64,000 bases of DNA, from positions 4,154,001 to 4,218,000 of the forward strand of contig NZ_CP019706.1 of the NCBI RefSeq assembly GCF_002101395.1, read 5' to 3'. A program made the translations under genes and the position numbers. The notes under the pieces are model-generated. The model was not told where the DNA came from. It was given only the letters and a program-made list of their open reading frames with translations, and ran no database searches. This stretch comes from Pantoea alhagi (GTDB taxonomy: Bacteria; Pseudomonadota; Gammaproteobacteria; Enterobacterales; Enterobacteriaceae). Position 1 is the first letter of the stretch; each line of letters starts with the position of its first letter. Below, piece by piece: positions 1 to 8,544 of this stretch.

Positions 1-26
1 TTGGCGATCCATAAGGAACTGATCAT
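1..26 (-). CDS. flgG: FlgG, flagellar distal rod protein (first 8 codons only)
   Basis: The window edge cuts this gene. On the minus strand an ATG at 26 opens MISSLWIA, which is the exact N-terminus of E. coli FlgG, the distal rod subunit of the flagellar basal body. A purine-rich ribosome binding site (AGAGGAAAA) sits just upstream, between this start and the flgF stop at 44. The position directly after flgF is the standard flgBCDEFG order. Only the start is visible, so nothing can be said about integrity of the rest. Confidence 0.85.
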
Positions 27-43
27 GCTGTTTTCCTCTTGCC

Positions 44-802
44 TTAGCTGGTCATGTTGAGCAGCTGGTTGGCGCGTTGTTCGTTTTCATCGACGCTGGA
101 GATGACTTTCATCTGCATTTCAAAGCGGCGGGCGTTGGCAATCATGTCAACCATGGTTTCGACCGGGTTTACGTTGCTGCCTTCCAGCACCCCGGGCATC
201 ACCTGCACCGTCGGGTCGTTTTGCAGCACCGCGCCGCGCTGGGCCTGTGCCGCAGCGTTCAGGCGAAACAGCCCGTCATCGCCGCGCACCACTTCCTGCC
301 CCGTCGCCTTCACCAGCTTTAAACGTCCCAGCTGTACCGTCGCGTTGGGCTCATCGCCCGGATTCAACGCGGTAATGGTACCGTCAGCCGCAATGGTAAT
401 TTCTGCTGCCTGCGGCACCGCAATCGGGCCGCCGTCACCCATCACCGGGCGACCCTGAATGGTCAGCTCCCCGGTAGGGCTAATCTGCATATTACCGTTG
501 CGGGTATAGGCTTCAGTGCCATCTGCCGTTTGTACCGCCAGCCAGCCATCCTGCTGTACCGCAACGTCAAGCGAGCGCTGCGTATAATTGAGCGTGCCCG
601 GCGTCATATCGGAACCCGGCGTCGAGGCGGTGACCAGCGTACGCGTCGGCAGCGTTAAGCCTTCTACCGGCACCGCGCGCAGCGCATGAAGCTGAGCGCG
701 AAAGCCTGGCGTTGAAGCATTGGCCAGGTTACCAGCCGTAACCGCCTGCATATTGAGCGTCTGGCTTGCCGCGCCCATGGCGGTATAAATAGCGTGATCC
801 AT
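44..802 (-). CDS. flgF: FlgF, flagellar proximal rod protein
   Basis: 252 aa, full length for FlgF. It is one of the rod proteins (FlgB, C, F, G) that form the drive shaft crossing the periplasm. The N-terminal rod motif with its NLANASTPGF core (about residues 26-35) and the C-terminal heptad-like segment ending in NQLLN, both typical of the rod/hook family, are present. These termini pack as coiled coil in the axial structure, and the protein is exported by the flagellar type III apparatus without a cleaved signal. It lies between flgE and flgG in the flgB operon with a 21-bp gap to flgE. Confidence 0.96.
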   Translation of the reverse strand: MDHAIYTAMGAASQTLNMQAVTAGNLANASTPGFRAQLHALRAVPVEGLTLPTRTLVTASTPGSDMTPGTLNYTQRSLDVAVQQDGWLAVQTADGTEAYTRNGNMQISPTGELTIQGRPVMGDGGPIAVPQAAEITIAADGTITALNPGDEPNATVQLGRLKLVKATGQEVVRGDDGLFRLNAAAQAQRGAVLQNDPTVQVMPGVLEGSNVNPVETMVDMIANARRFEMQMKVISSVDENEQRANQLLNMTS

Positions 803-823
803 AGCGCTCTCCCGTCAGTCCTG

Positions 824-2023
824 TTAACGCAGGTTAACCAGCGTGTTGAGGATCTGATCCTGTGTTTTGATGGTCTGCGCGTTCGACTGATAGTTACGCT
901 GCGCCACAATCATGTTCACCAGCTCTTTACTCAGATCGACGTTAGAAGACTCCAGCGCGCCTGCGGTCAGGGTACCGAGGTTACCGGTGCCTGCCAGGCC
1001 TACCAGCGGCTGACCAGAAGAAGCAGTGGATGACCAGACGTTGTTGCCTTCAGATTTCAGGCCTTCGGCGTTAGCGAAGTTCGCCAGAACGATCTGTCCC
1101 AGCACCTGGGTTTTTTCGTTGGAGTAGGTGCCCACTACCGTGCCGTCTTCATTGATCTGGTAGCTCACCAGATCGCCCGGCTTGTAACCATCCTGCGTTG
1201 GGTTGCCAAAGGTGTTGGCGCCGGTGTTCTGCTGCATGCTGCCGGTTAAGTCCAGCGTAAAAGTCTGGGCGTTAGAGCCGTTCAGCGCGCCCATAGAGAT
1301 GGTCTGGTCGGTAGCAGAGGTCAACACGCCGTTGGCGTTAAAGCTCATGGTGAACGGCGTAGTGGTGGTGCCGCTGCTGGAGTCGATTGGATGCACGCTC
1401 CAGCTATTGTCCGCCGTTTTCACGAAATACAAATCGATGGTGTGCGCATTACCCAGCGAGTCAAAGGTGGTCATTGAAGACTTGGCGTTGAAGCTGGTGG
1501 CGTCGGTGCTATCGAAGTTCGCATCAACTTTGGTGCCGTCAGATGAGTTCAGGTTTGCAACCAGCGAACCCGTGGTGGTTGCGCTTGCGGTCATCTGCGT
1601 GGTCGGTACGCTGAGCGCTACCGGGTTAGCGCCGGTCTGCACGGTCGGCGGGGTGCCCGCTACCGGATAACCGGTCAGCTTCATGCCCTGCATGTTAACG
1701 ATGTTGCGGTTCTCATCCAGCGTGAACTGGCCGTTACGGCTGTAGTAAATTGCGCCGCTGTCGTCCGCCATGCGGAAAAAACCCTGCTGGCTGATAGCCA
1801 CATCAAGACCACGGCTGGTGGTGGTGGTGGTGCCGTCGTTAAAGTCCTGAATCACGCCCGCAACTTTTACGCCCATTCCCACTTTGGAACCGGCATACAT
1901 ATCAGCAAAAGAGACGGTGCTGGATTTAAAGCCCGCAGTCGCAGAGTTGGAAATGTTGTTGCCGATAACGTCGAGGTTACTGGAGGCCGCGTTTAAACCG
2001 CTGACCGCTTGTGAAAAGCCCAT
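824..2023 (-). CDS. flgE: FlgE, flagellar hook protein
   Basis: 399 aa, close to the E. coli hook protein length. It is the subunit of the curved hook joining rod to filament. Family signatures are the N-terminal SGLNAASSNLDVIGNNISNS segment (residues 8-27) and a C-terminal NMIVAQRNYQSNAQTIKTQD block near residue 385. The middle is rich in Thr, Ser and Asn, as expected for the surface-exposed variable domains. It is exported by the flagellar secretion system. It follows flgD, whose product caps the growing hook, with a 29-bp gap. Confidence 0.97.
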   Translation of the reverse strand: MGFSQAVSGLNAASSNLDVIGNNISNSATAGFKSSTVSFADMYAGSKVGMGVKVAGVIQDFNDGTTTTTSRGLDVAISQQGFFRMADDSGAIYYSRNGQFTLDENRNIVNMQGMKLTGYPVAGTPPTVQTGANPVALSVPTTQMTASATTTGSLVANLNSSDGTKVDANFDSTDATSFNAKSSMTTFDSLGNAHTIDLYFVKTADNSWSVHPIDSSSGTTTTPFTMSFNANGVLTSATDQTISMGALNGSNAQTFTLDLTGSMQQNTGANTFGNPTQDGYKPGDLVSYQINEDGTVVGTYSNEKTQVLGQIVLANFANAEGLKSEGNNVWSSTASSGQPLVGLAGTGNLGTLTAGALESSNVDLSKELVNMIVAQRNYQSNAQTIKTQDQILNTLVNLR

Positions 2024-2052
2024 GTGTCACTCCTGAGTAAATTAGTGTCGAA

Positions 2053-2727
2053 TCAGAGAATCTGACGAATTTTATCGAGCGTGGAAGTGCCCATCGTCCC
2101 GAGGTCGAGTATTGCCCCGCTGGAATCGGTGGTCACACCGTTCACTAAGGCGTAATTCAGTGGCTGCGCCACCAGTTGCTCCGTCCCGTTGCTGGCGGCA
2201 ATGGTGACGTTATATTTGCCATCCGGTGCAGTGGTGCCATCCGTTAAGGTGCCATCCCACGCAAAGGTATGAACGCCAGCGGTCAGGCCGCCGAGATCGA
2301 TCGTACGCATCACTTTGCCGCTGCCGTCGGTGATGGTGGCAGTCGTGGAGGTTGACGCACGCGTCAGCTCGACGCCAAACGGCGTGGTCTCGCCTTTCCC
2401 AGTCAGGATCTGGCTGCCCGGCACCATAACGCCATGGCCAATCAGGGTAGAAGCCTGTACCGACTGGTTGCTGTTGAGCTGACCAGAAATCGAACCCAGC
2501 GTGGTGTTCAGTTTTTCAATACCGCTCACGGTATTGATCTGCGCCAGCTGCGTGGTCAGTTCGTTGTTTTCCATTGGATTGGTGGGATCCTGGTTTTTTA
2601 ACTGCGCCACCAGCAATGTCAAAAAGTTACTCTGTAGATCGGTTGCGCTGTTGCTGCCCGATGCGCCAGTGGTACTGGTCAATACACTGGGATCGATCCT
2701 TTCATTTACGCCAACGGCTAAGCCCAT
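2053..2727 (-). CDS. flgD: FlgD, hook-capping/assembly scaffold protein
   Basis: 224 aa, the usual FlgD length. FlgD sits transiently at the hook tip and directs FlgE polymerisation. It is then replaced by FlgK. The conserved N-terminal core NFLTLLVAQLKNQDPTNPME (about residues 34-53) is the hallmark of the family. A FlgD Ig-like/tudor region follows (TFAWDGTLTDG near residue 170). It is in the flgBCDEF cluster, 12 bp after flgC and 29 bp before flgE. Confidence 0.96.
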   Translation of the reverse strand: MGLAVGVNERIDPSVLTSTTGASGSNSATDLQSNFLTLLVAQLKNQDPTNPMENNELTTQLAQINTVSGIEKLNTTLGSISGQLNSNQSVQASTLIGHGVMVPGSQILTGKGETTPFGVELTRASTSTTATITDGSGKVMRTIDLGGLTAGVHTFAWDGTLTDGTTAPDGKYNVTIAASNGTEQLVAQPLNYALVNGVTTDSSGAILDLGTMGTSTLDKIRQIL

Positions 2728-2739
2728 GGTTATTCTCCG

Positions 2740-3144
2740 TTATTGACCAATGGTCAGGGTTTTCATCATCATTGACTTGACGGTGTTCAGCACTTCAACG
2801 TTCGCCTGATAGCTGCGCGACGCCGCCATGCTGTTTACCGTCTCGCTGACCACGTCGACATTAGGCATCTTGACGTAGCCCTTGGCGTCCGCCAGCGGAT
2901 TGCCCGGATCGAACACCAGCTTCGCCGGACTTTGATCCTCTACGACCTGCGCAACGCGCACGCCGCCGGTGGCCTGTCCCGGAGCAGCATCCACCTGGAA
3001 TACCACCTGTTTGGCGACATAAGGCTGACCGTCAGGACCGGTAACGCTGTCGGCGTTAGCCAGGTTACTGGCGGCCACGTTTAAACGCTGTGACTGTGCA
3101 GCCATCGCCGAACCGGCGATATCAAAAATATTAAGCAGTGCCAT
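2740..3144 (-). CDS. flgC: FlgC, flagellar proximal rod protein
   Basis: 134 aa, exactly the typical FlgC size. The N-terminal rod motif (LNVAASNLANADS) and the C-terminal SMAASRSYQANVEVLNTVK segment are both conserved. FlgC forms part of the proximal rod next to FlgB and FliE above the MS ring. Only 3 bp separate it from flgB, so the two are probably translationally coupled. It is part of the class 2 flgB operon. That regulatory class is known for enteric bacteria and not proven here. Confidence 0.96.
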   Translation of the reverse strand: MALLNIFDIAGSAMAAQSQRLNVAASNLANADSVTGPDGQPYVAKQVVFQVDAAPGQATGGVRVAQVVEDQSPAKLVFDPGNPLADAKGYVKMPNVDVVSETVNSMAASRSYQANVEVLNTVKSMMMKTLTIGQ

Positions 3145-3147
3145 CGG

Positions 3148-3561
3148 TTATTGTCCCTGCAGCACGTTCATCATGCCTTTAATCTGGCTACTGATAAGCG
3201 TGAGGTCGGTTTGGTATTTCAGGCTGTTATCTGCAAACTGCGTACGCTCACGGTCCATATCGACCGTGTTGCCATCCATCGACGGCTGATCGGGAATGCG
3301 ATACAGCAGGTCCATTGATGGCGGCGTCGCGGTTTGCGCAGGAATGTGGCGTGCCGACGTCACCGCCAGCGACAGGCCAGAGCCCTGCGCCCGCCCTTTC
3401 TCCAGCGCGCGGTTAAGCTCGCTGGCAAAATCGATATCGCGGGCCTGGTAGCCTGGCGTATCAGCGTTAGCGATGTTGGATGCCAGGATTTCCTGACGCT
3501 GAGCCCGCAGATTGAGCGCTTCGGTGCCGAATTGCAGAGCTGCATCCAGTTTGTCGAGCAT
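3148..3561 (-). CDS. flgB: FlgB, flagellar proximal rod protein
   Basis: 137 aa, the first gene of the minus-strand rod/hook operon. The typical N-terminal sequence LRAQRQEILASNIANADTPG (residues 19-38) is present, along with a C-terminal LKYQTDLTLISSQIKGM segment. FlgB is the rod subunit closest to the MS ring. The promoter must lie in the 153-bp divergent interval shared with flgA (3562-3714), which in relatives carries FlhDC-activated class 2 promoters. I could not confidently place an FlhDC box by eye. Confidence 0.96.
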   Translation of the reverse strand: MLDKLDAALQFGTEALNLRAQRQEILASNIANADTPGYQARDIDFASELNRALEKGRAQGSGLSLAVTSARHIPAQTATPPSMDLLYRIPDQPSMDGNTVDMDRERTQFADNSLKYQTDLTLISSQIKGMMNVLQGQ

Positions 3562-3714
3562 GCTTTCCTCCGGAAGTGAAATTTTGAGTTGTCAGCATAA
3601 TCGGGCGCTGCAAAAGCTATCGCTGGAATAGCGCTAAAAAGCATCGCTATTTTTTGCCTTGAAAAGTTGCGCGCGCGGGTAGAATCAGCGCCATGAGTCA
3701 GGACGGGGATAAAC

Positions 3715-4377
3715 ATGATGCGGATAGTGACGTGGTGGCTGGGAATGATGCTGACCTTACTGGTAATGCCGGTACGGGCAGACGATCTTAGCGCTCAGCT
3801 TAACCAGTTCTTTAAAACGCGCGATCCGCTGCATGCCGCCGGAATGAATGTTGTGATACGTACCCCGGAGCAGCAGTGGCCCACCTGTACCACACCGCAG
3901 CTTAGCCTGCCGGGTAACAGTCGTTTATGGGGAAATATGAGCGTGGCGGCGACCTGCGACCGGGAGCGGCGTTTTCTGCAGGTGGAAGTACAGGTAACCG
4001 GCGACTATGTGGTCGCCAGTCGTCAAATTCCACGTGGTACCGCCTTAACGGCCGGGGACATCAGGATAAAGCAGGGCCGGCTTGATACCCTGCCCGCACG
4101 GGCGGTGCTGGATCCTCAACAAATAACAGAAGCCATCAGCGTACGTGATATTTCACCGGATCAGCCGTTAACGCTCTCAATGTTGCGTCAGGCCTGGCGC
4201 GTGAAGGCTGGTCAGCCAGTGATTGTTATCGCTCAGGGCGATGGTTTTAACATTAGTAGCGAAGGACGTGCGCTGAATAACGCCACGGCGATGCAGCGGG
4301 TTCGGGTGCGCATGGGGAATGGGCAAATAGTGAGTGGCAACGTCAGTGCAGATGGGAATATTCTTATATCTCTATAA
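3715..4377 (+). CDS. flgA: FlgA, P-ring assembly chaperone (periplasmic)
   Basis: 220 aa with a clear Sec signal peptide (hydrophobic residues 4-18, likely cleavage after VRA at about residue 22). FlgA is a periplasmic chaperone that helps FlgI assemble into the P ring around the rod. The SAF-domain region is visible around residues 100-160 (SRQIPRGTALTAGDI). The C-terminal RVRMGNGQIVSGNVSADG block is characteristic. It is divergent from flgB, as in E. coli. Two adjacent ATGs (3715, 3718) are possible starts. The first follows a GGGGAT ribosome binding site at close spacing. Confidence 0.94.
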   Translation: MMRIVTWWLGMMLTLLVMPVRADDLSAQLNQFFKTRDPLHAAGMNVVIRTPEQQWPTCTTPQLSLPGNSRLWGNMSVAATCDRERRFLQVEVQVTGDYVVASRQIPRGTALTAGDIRIKQGRLDTLPARAVLDPQQITEAISVRDISPDQPLTLSMLRQAWRVKAGQPVIVIAQGDGFNISSEGRALNNATAMQRVRVRMGNGQIVSGNVSADGNILISL

Positions 4378-4382
4378 ACTGC

Positions 4383-4409
4383 TAAAGATGAGTGTTGAGT
4401 TGCCGATAG
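4383..4409 (+). promoter_or_regulatory. sigma-28 (FliA) promoter of flgMN
   Basis: TAAAGATG (4383-4390), an 11-bp spacer and GCCGATAG (4402-4409) match the FliA consensus TAAAGTTT-N11-GCCGATAA closely and with exact spacing. It lies about 70 bp upstream of flgM, where a class 3 promoter is known in E. coli and Salmonella. This supports transcription of the anti-sigma gene flgM by its own target sigma factor. Confidence 0.85.
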
Positions 4410-4479
4410 TGGGATCAACATACATTGTACTCTTTGCCTCTCAGGCTGCCCTAATGCCTGAACCTACTGGAGCCAGATC

Positions 4480-4782
4480 ATGAGCATCGACAAAACTAAA
4501 GCTACGCAGCCTGTCAGCACTGTTCAGCCGCGTGAAACCAATGATAACAGCGGCGCTGCAAAGGTTCGTCAGACCTCCAGCCCGGCAACGCCAGCCAGCG
4601 CAGCGCAGGTTAGCCTGAGCGGCGCGCAGTCTCAGCTAATGACCTCGGACGGAAAAGATATTAATGCCGCCCGCGTTGAGCAACTGAAAACCGCCATTCG
4701 CAATGGCGAACTGAAAATGGATACCGGCAAAATCGCCGATGCCCTGATTCAGGAAGCGAAATCTTATTTACAGGATAAATAA
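4480..4782 (+). CDS. flgM: FlgM, anti-sigma-28 factor
   Basis: 100 aa, the usual FlgM size. FlgM binds and inhibits FliA until the hook is complete and is then secreted through the hook. The N-terminal half is low-complexity (Thr/Pro/Ala/Ser-rich) and presumably disordered. The C-terminal half (about residues 55-97, RVEQLKTAIRNGELKMDTGKIADALI) is the conserved FliA-binding region. A FliA-type promoter lies upstream. flgN starts 5 bp downstream, so the two form an operon. Confidence 0.95.
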   Translation: MSIDKTKATQPVSTVQPRETNDNSGAAKVRQTSSPATPASAAQVSLSGAQSQLMTSDGKDINAARVEQLKTAIRNGELKMDTGKIADALIQEAKSYLQDK

Positions 4783-4787
4783 CCGCT

Positions 4788-5219
4788 ATGAATAGCCTGA
4801 TTACCGCGCTGGATAAAATGCAGGAAGTGCTTGGTTCGCTGAGCACAATAATGAAGGAAGAAAACGAGCAGCTCTCTGCCGGCCTCATTAACAGCAGCCT
4901 GCTACAGCGTATTACCGAGGATAAAAGTTCACTGCTGACCACGCTGAACTATCTTGACGGTATCCGGCGGGAATCAGAAAAGCAGTACCGTATTCAGGCG
5001 CCCTATCGCGCTCAGCCGGAGCTGGCTCGTCGCTGGCAGGCGATTGAGCAGCGCACCCGTCAGCTACGCGACAACAACACCCATAACGGGATGCTGTTAA
5101 ATAAGCAGATGGATTATAACGATAAGGCGCTGGCACTGTTAAAACCGCATCAGACTCAGGCCTTTTACGGTCCGGATGGTCAGGCGACGTCAGGCGGCTT
5201 TAACTCGCGGCGGGTTTAA
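4788..5219 (+). CDS. flgN: FlgN, export chaperone for FlgK/FlgL
   Basis: 143 aa, the usual length for FlgN, the cytoplasmic type III export chaperone for the hook-filament junction proteins FlgK and FlgL. The protein is predicted to be largely helical, with an MNSLITALDKMQEVL start like E. coli FlgN. It ends in a short glycine/arginine tail (TSGGFNSRRV). The stop codon falls inside the first copy of a 44-bp tandem repeat, so the last few codons and the 3' flank appear to have been duplicated. Confidence 0.93.
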   Translation: MNSLITALDKMQEVLGSLSTIMKEENEQLSAGLINSSLLQRITEDKSSLLTTLNYLDGIRRESEKQYRIQAPYRAQPELARRWQAIEQRTRQLRDNNTHNGMLLNKQMDYNDKALALLKPHQTQAFYGPDGQATSGGFNSRRV

Positions 5220-5306
5220 GGCCACCGCGCTTAACCCACCGGATTTGCTGCCGGCGGGTTTAAGGCCACCACGCTTAACCCATCGGATTTGCTGCCGGCG
5301 GGTTTT
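5208..5306. repeat. 44-bp tandem repeat (2 full copies plus partial third) at the end of flgN
   Basis: The string cggcgggttt recurs at 5208, 5252 and 5296, a strict 44-bp period. Copies 1 and 2 differ at two positions (accgcgc/accacgc and cccacc/cccatc). The third copy diverges after cggcgggtttt. The first copy includes the flgN stop codon. Each unit carries one arm of a terminator-like hairpin, so the duplication has multiplied the terminator. Confidence 0.85.
5277..5306 (+). terminator. Rho-independent terminator of flgMN
   Basis: AACCCATCGG (5277-5286) pairs with CCGGCGGGTT (5295-5304) across an 8-nt loop, with one A-C mismatch and one G-T wobble, and is followed by TTTT. A similar hairpin without a T tract is formed by the previous repeat unit (5233-5260). 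It lies between convergent flgN and murJ. Confidence 0.7.
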
Positions 5307-5318
5307 GTCTGTCCGTTA

Positions 5319-6857
5319 TCAGGCTACCGAGCGGCGGGCGAAGTCTTTTGGCCGGAATCCTAACAGGCCCAGCACCACAAAATAAGCACCGCCGCCCACG
5401 GCGCAGATTGCCGCCAGACGGGCCAGACGATACGGCATGCCGCCCATATCCCACGCAGGCATCACCATCATCATGCCAATAAGCACGCCCGCCATCACCA
5501 CTACCGCCAGAATCAGACGCAGTAAAAATCCTGTCCAGCCCGGCTGCGGCTGAAAAATTTGCTGCTTACGCAGTTGCCAGTAAAGCAGCGCACCGTTCAG
5601 ACAGGCCCCCAGTCCAATAGAGAGCGCCAGCCCGGCATGTTTCAGTGGCCCGATAAAAGCCAGGTTCATCAGCTGTGTCATAATCAGCGTCACGATAGCG
5701 ATTTTGACCGGCGTTTTAATGTCCTGACGTGAGTAGAAACCGGGCGCCAGCACCTTAACCACGATCAGTCCCATCAGTCCGACCGAATAGGCGATCAGCG
5801 CCCGCTGCGTCATGGCGGCGTCAAAAGCGGAAAATTTCCCATACTGAAACAGCGCCACGGTGAGCGGGCCGGAAAGGATCCCCAGCGCTACCGCGCTCGG
5901 CAGCGCCAGCAGGAAACAGAGACGCAGCCCCCAATCCATCAGGCGCGAATATTCCGCCTGATTGCCGCTGGCGAAGCTGCGCGACAGCGACGGCAGTAAA
6001 ATCGTGCCTAACGCCACGCCCAGTACGCCGGAAGGGAACTCCATCAGACGGTCAGCATAGTACATCCAGGAGACAGAGCCAGAGACCAGAAAGGAGGCAA
6101 AAATGGTATTGATGATCAGTGAGATCTGGCTAACGGAAACCCCAAGAATAGCTGGACCCATTTGGCGCAGCACGCGCCAGACGCCCGCATCTTTGAAGTT
6201 CAGACGCGGCAGTACCAGCATGCCAATTTTCTTCAGGTGCGGCAGCTGATAGCCGAGCTGAAGCACGCCGCCGACCACCACTGCCCAGGCCAGCGCCAGC
6301 ACCGGCGGGTTAAAATGGGGCGCGCCAAACAGCGCGAAGCCGATCATGCTGATATTTAACAGCGTGGGCGCAAAGGCCGGTACCGAAAAACGGTTCCAGG
6401 TATTCAGAATCGCCCCTACCAGCGAGGCGAGCGAAATCAGGAAAATATAGGGAAAAGTGATGCGCAGCAGGCTGCTGGTCAGCGCAAACTTATCGGCAGT
6501 ATCGGCAAAGCCCGGCGCGGTGATCATAATCACCCACGGGGCGGCAATCATGCCCAGGAAGGTGATTAACGCCAGCGCCAGCGTTAACAGACCTGAGATA
6601 TATGCGACGAAAACACGCGTTGCCTCTTCCCCCTGCTTGCTTTTATATTCCGCCAGGATCGGCACAAAAGCCTGAGAAAATGCGCCTTCGGCAAAAATAC
6701 GGCGCAGCAAGTTGGGAAGTTTAAAGGCGACGAAAAAGGCATCGGTAGCCATCCCGGCGCCGAATACTCTTGCCACGATCGCATCGCGGGCAAAGCCCAG
6801 CACGCGGGAAAACAGCGTCATTGAGCTGACCGCTGCCAGGGATTTCAACAAATTCAT
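5319..6857 (-). CDS. murJ: MurJ, lipid II flippase
   Basis: 512 aa from the ATG at 6857, matching E. coli MurJ (511 aa) from MNLLKSLAAVSSMT onward with very high similarity. MurJ is a MOP-superfamily inner-membrane protein with about 14 TM segments that flips the peptidoglycan precursor lipid II to the periplasm. The conserved arginine-rich N-terminal region (FSRVLGFARDAIVAR) and the FAEGAFSQAFVPI motif are intact. An in-frame TTG at 6884 would add nine residues not found in E. coli and has no well-spaced ribosome binding site, so I reject it. It is convergent with flgN, as in E. coli. Confidence 0.97.
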   Translation of the reverse strand: MNLLKSLAAVSSMTLFSRVLGFARDAIVARVFGAGMATDAFFVAFKLPNLLRRIFAEGAFSQAFVPILAEYKSKQGEEATRVFVAYISGLLTLALALITFLGMIAAPWVIMITAPGFADTADKFALTSSLLRITFPYIFLISLASLVGAILNTWNRFSVPAFAPTLLNISMIGFALFGAPHFNPPVLALAWAVVVGGVLQLGYQLPHLKKIGMLVLPRLNFKDAGVWRVLRQMGPAILGVSVSQISLIINTIFASFLVSGSVSWMYYADRLMEFPSGVLGVALGTILLPSLSRSFASGNQAEYSRLMDWGLRLCFLLALPSAVALGILSGPLTVALFQYGKFSAFDAAMTQRALIAYSVGLMGLIVVKVLAPGFYSRQDIKTPVKIAIVTLIMTQLMNLAFIGPLKHAGLALSIGLGACLNGALLYWQLRKQQIFQPQPGWTGFLLRLILAVVVMAGVLIGMMMVMPAWDMGGMPYRLARLAAICAVGGGAYFVVLGLLGFRPKDFARRSVA

Positions 6858-6979
6858 GGTTAACTGCGCATCCTGAATATTCAATCCGGTTAACAGACAA
6901 TAGCGGACCGACAGCGGTCGATCCGGCGGTTAGTCTACCGATACGCAGCGAAATAACCACAAAGGATTGTTACCGCAGG

Positions 6980-7900
6980 TTATTCCCGCTCAAGGTCGCG
7001 CCAGATTTTTTCCACGATACGCTGGGCTTTCAGCGCCTGCTCGCCACTGGTTTCCGGCATTGTCTGATTTTGCACGCAGGCGATAAAGTGGCGGGCCGCG
7101 CCATCGAAACCGCGTTGCACCTGAGTGGTTTGCCACGCGGGAACCGCTTCCGTTAGCGTTTGACCATTGCGCTCATGTCGCCATTCGCGCATCTCATCCA
7201 GCTGCCAGACGCCGCCATCAGCAATTGCCGAGACCGACTCGCGCTGCGTCCCGGCGCGCCGGTGCATACTGGTGGTGATCTGCGTATTGCCCACGCTAAA
7301 ATGATGCTCGCCGTAGAGCATCTCTCCCGCTTCGGTGGTCTGAATATAGCCGTGACGCAAGGTGACTTTCCCTTCCGCCAGCCACAGCGCGGTATCCACC
7401 ACGTGCAGATAATCATCCAGCAGCGTAAAACGCAGATCGTGCGGCCCGACGCTGTCGCTGCGGTGTTTCTCCATGCGGATGGAGGCGGGCTGCTGTAAGG
7501 CCGCTTTAAGCTGCTGATAGCGCGGGGCAAAGCGTCGGTTAAAGCCCACCATCAGCTTGCGCCCGCGTTTATGCGCCAGCTCCACCAGCGCCTCCGCCTC
7601 GCTCAGGGTTTCCGCCAGCGGTTTATCCACGCAGACGTCCACGCCCTGCTCCAGCAGCGTTCGCACCACCTGATAGTGACTGGCGGTGCTGCTGTGAACA
7701 AATACCGCATCACAGTCGGCGGCCAGCGCGTCAAGCTGCGAATAGCAGCGCATCCGCCAGCTGTCGCAAATTAGCTGCGCTTTCTGCTGGTTAGGCGAAA
7801 AGCCGCCCATCAGCGTCCAGCTGTCGGCATGCGCCAGCACCGGCAGCCAGGCTTTTTGCGCAATACCGCCTAATCCCACCACCCCAATCTTTACTGTCAT
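6980..7900 (-). CDS. yceM: YceM/MviM, Gfo/Idh/MocA-family putative oxidoreductase
   Basis: 306 aa. The N-terminal Rossmann fold has GVVGLGGIAQKAWLPVLA (residues 6-23) and a conserved DKPLAE motif near residue 95, where the Lys is the usual catalytic residue of this family. The substrate is unknown. The ATG at 7900 has a GGGAG ribosome binding site 7 nt upstream and aligns with the E. coli start. A longer reading from 7978 has no support. It lies downstream of rimJ with a 53-bp gap. In E. coli, yceH sits between rimJ and this gene, but it is absent here. Confidence 0.93.
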   Translation of the reverse strand: MTVKIGVVGLGGIAQKAWLPVLAHADSWTLMGGFSPNQQKAQLICDSWRMRCYSQLDALAADCDAVFVHSSTASHYQVVRTLLEQGVDVCVDKPLAETLSEAEALVELAHKRGRKLMVGFNRRFAPRYQQLKAALQQPASIRMEKHRSDSVGPHDLRFTLLDDYLHVVDTALWLAEGKVTLRHGYIQTTEAGEMLYGEHHFSVGNTQITTSMHRRAGTQRESVSAIADGGVWQLDEMREWRHERNGQTLTEAVPAWQTTQVQRGFDGAARHFIACVQNQTMPETSGEQALKAQRIVEKIWRDLERE

Positions 7901-7953
7901 CACAGACTCCCGCGCCGCAGTCTCTGGCGGTGCATAAAGTGAAAAATCGACGC

Positions 7954-8544
7954 TTAGCCACGCCGCTCCGGCGTCCACTCCTGACTGGTGAGCGCGGTCA
8001 GCACATGATCCTGCCAGCGGCCATTAATAAGCAGGTAATCTTTCGCATAGCCTTCTTTCTCAAACCCGAGCCGCGCCAGCAGATTACCGCTGCGCTGATT
8101 GTGCGGCATATAGTTCGCCATAATACGATGCATCCGCTGCTGCCGCTGCATATAGCGAATCGCCGCCTGCAGCGCTTCGAACATCATGCCCTGTCCCTGC
8201 CATTTTTCACCGAGCGAATAACCGAGATAGCAGGCGTGAAACGAGCCGCGCAACACGTTGCTAAAGTTAGCCACGCCGCGCACTTCCTTCTCTTCAGGAT
8301 CCATCACGATAAAATAGAAGGCGCTGCCCTGTTTATGCATATCGGTAATCAACCCAAGACGCGCCTGCCAGCCAGAAGGATAGCAGTGGCTCTCATCACG
8401 GACCGGCTCCCAGGGTTTAAGGAAAGCGCGGTTTTCCGTGTAGTAATCAGCCAGTCGCCATGCATCGCGTTCATGAACAAGGCGGACCACCAACCGATCG
8501 GTGGTCAGACGCACTTTCGGTGCGGCGGAACGGTAGCCAAACAT
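7954..8544 (-). CDS. rimJ: RimJ, ribosomal protein S5 alanine N-acetyltransferase
   Basis: 196 aa against 194 aa in E. coli, with near-identical N-terminus (MFGYRS) and core. RimJ is a GNAT-fold enzyme that acetylates the N-terminal Ala of ribosomal protein S5 and also assists 30S assembly. The acetyl-CoA binding loop is seen around EKWQGQGMMFEAL (about residues 112-124), and HRIMANYMPHNQRSGNLLARLGF is the typical GNAT C-terminal motif. It is probably transcribed first in a rimJ-yceM unit. Confidence 0.96.
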   Translation of the reverse strand: MFGYRSAAPKVRLTTDRLVVRLVHERDAWRLADYYTENRAFLKPWEPVRDESHCYPSGWQARLGLITDMHKQGSAFYFIVMDPEEKEVRGVANFSNVLRGSFHACYLGYSLGEKWQGQGMMFEALQAAIRYMQRQQRMHRIMANYMPHNQRSGNLLARLGFEKEGYAKDYLLINGRWQDHVLTALTSQEWTPERRG

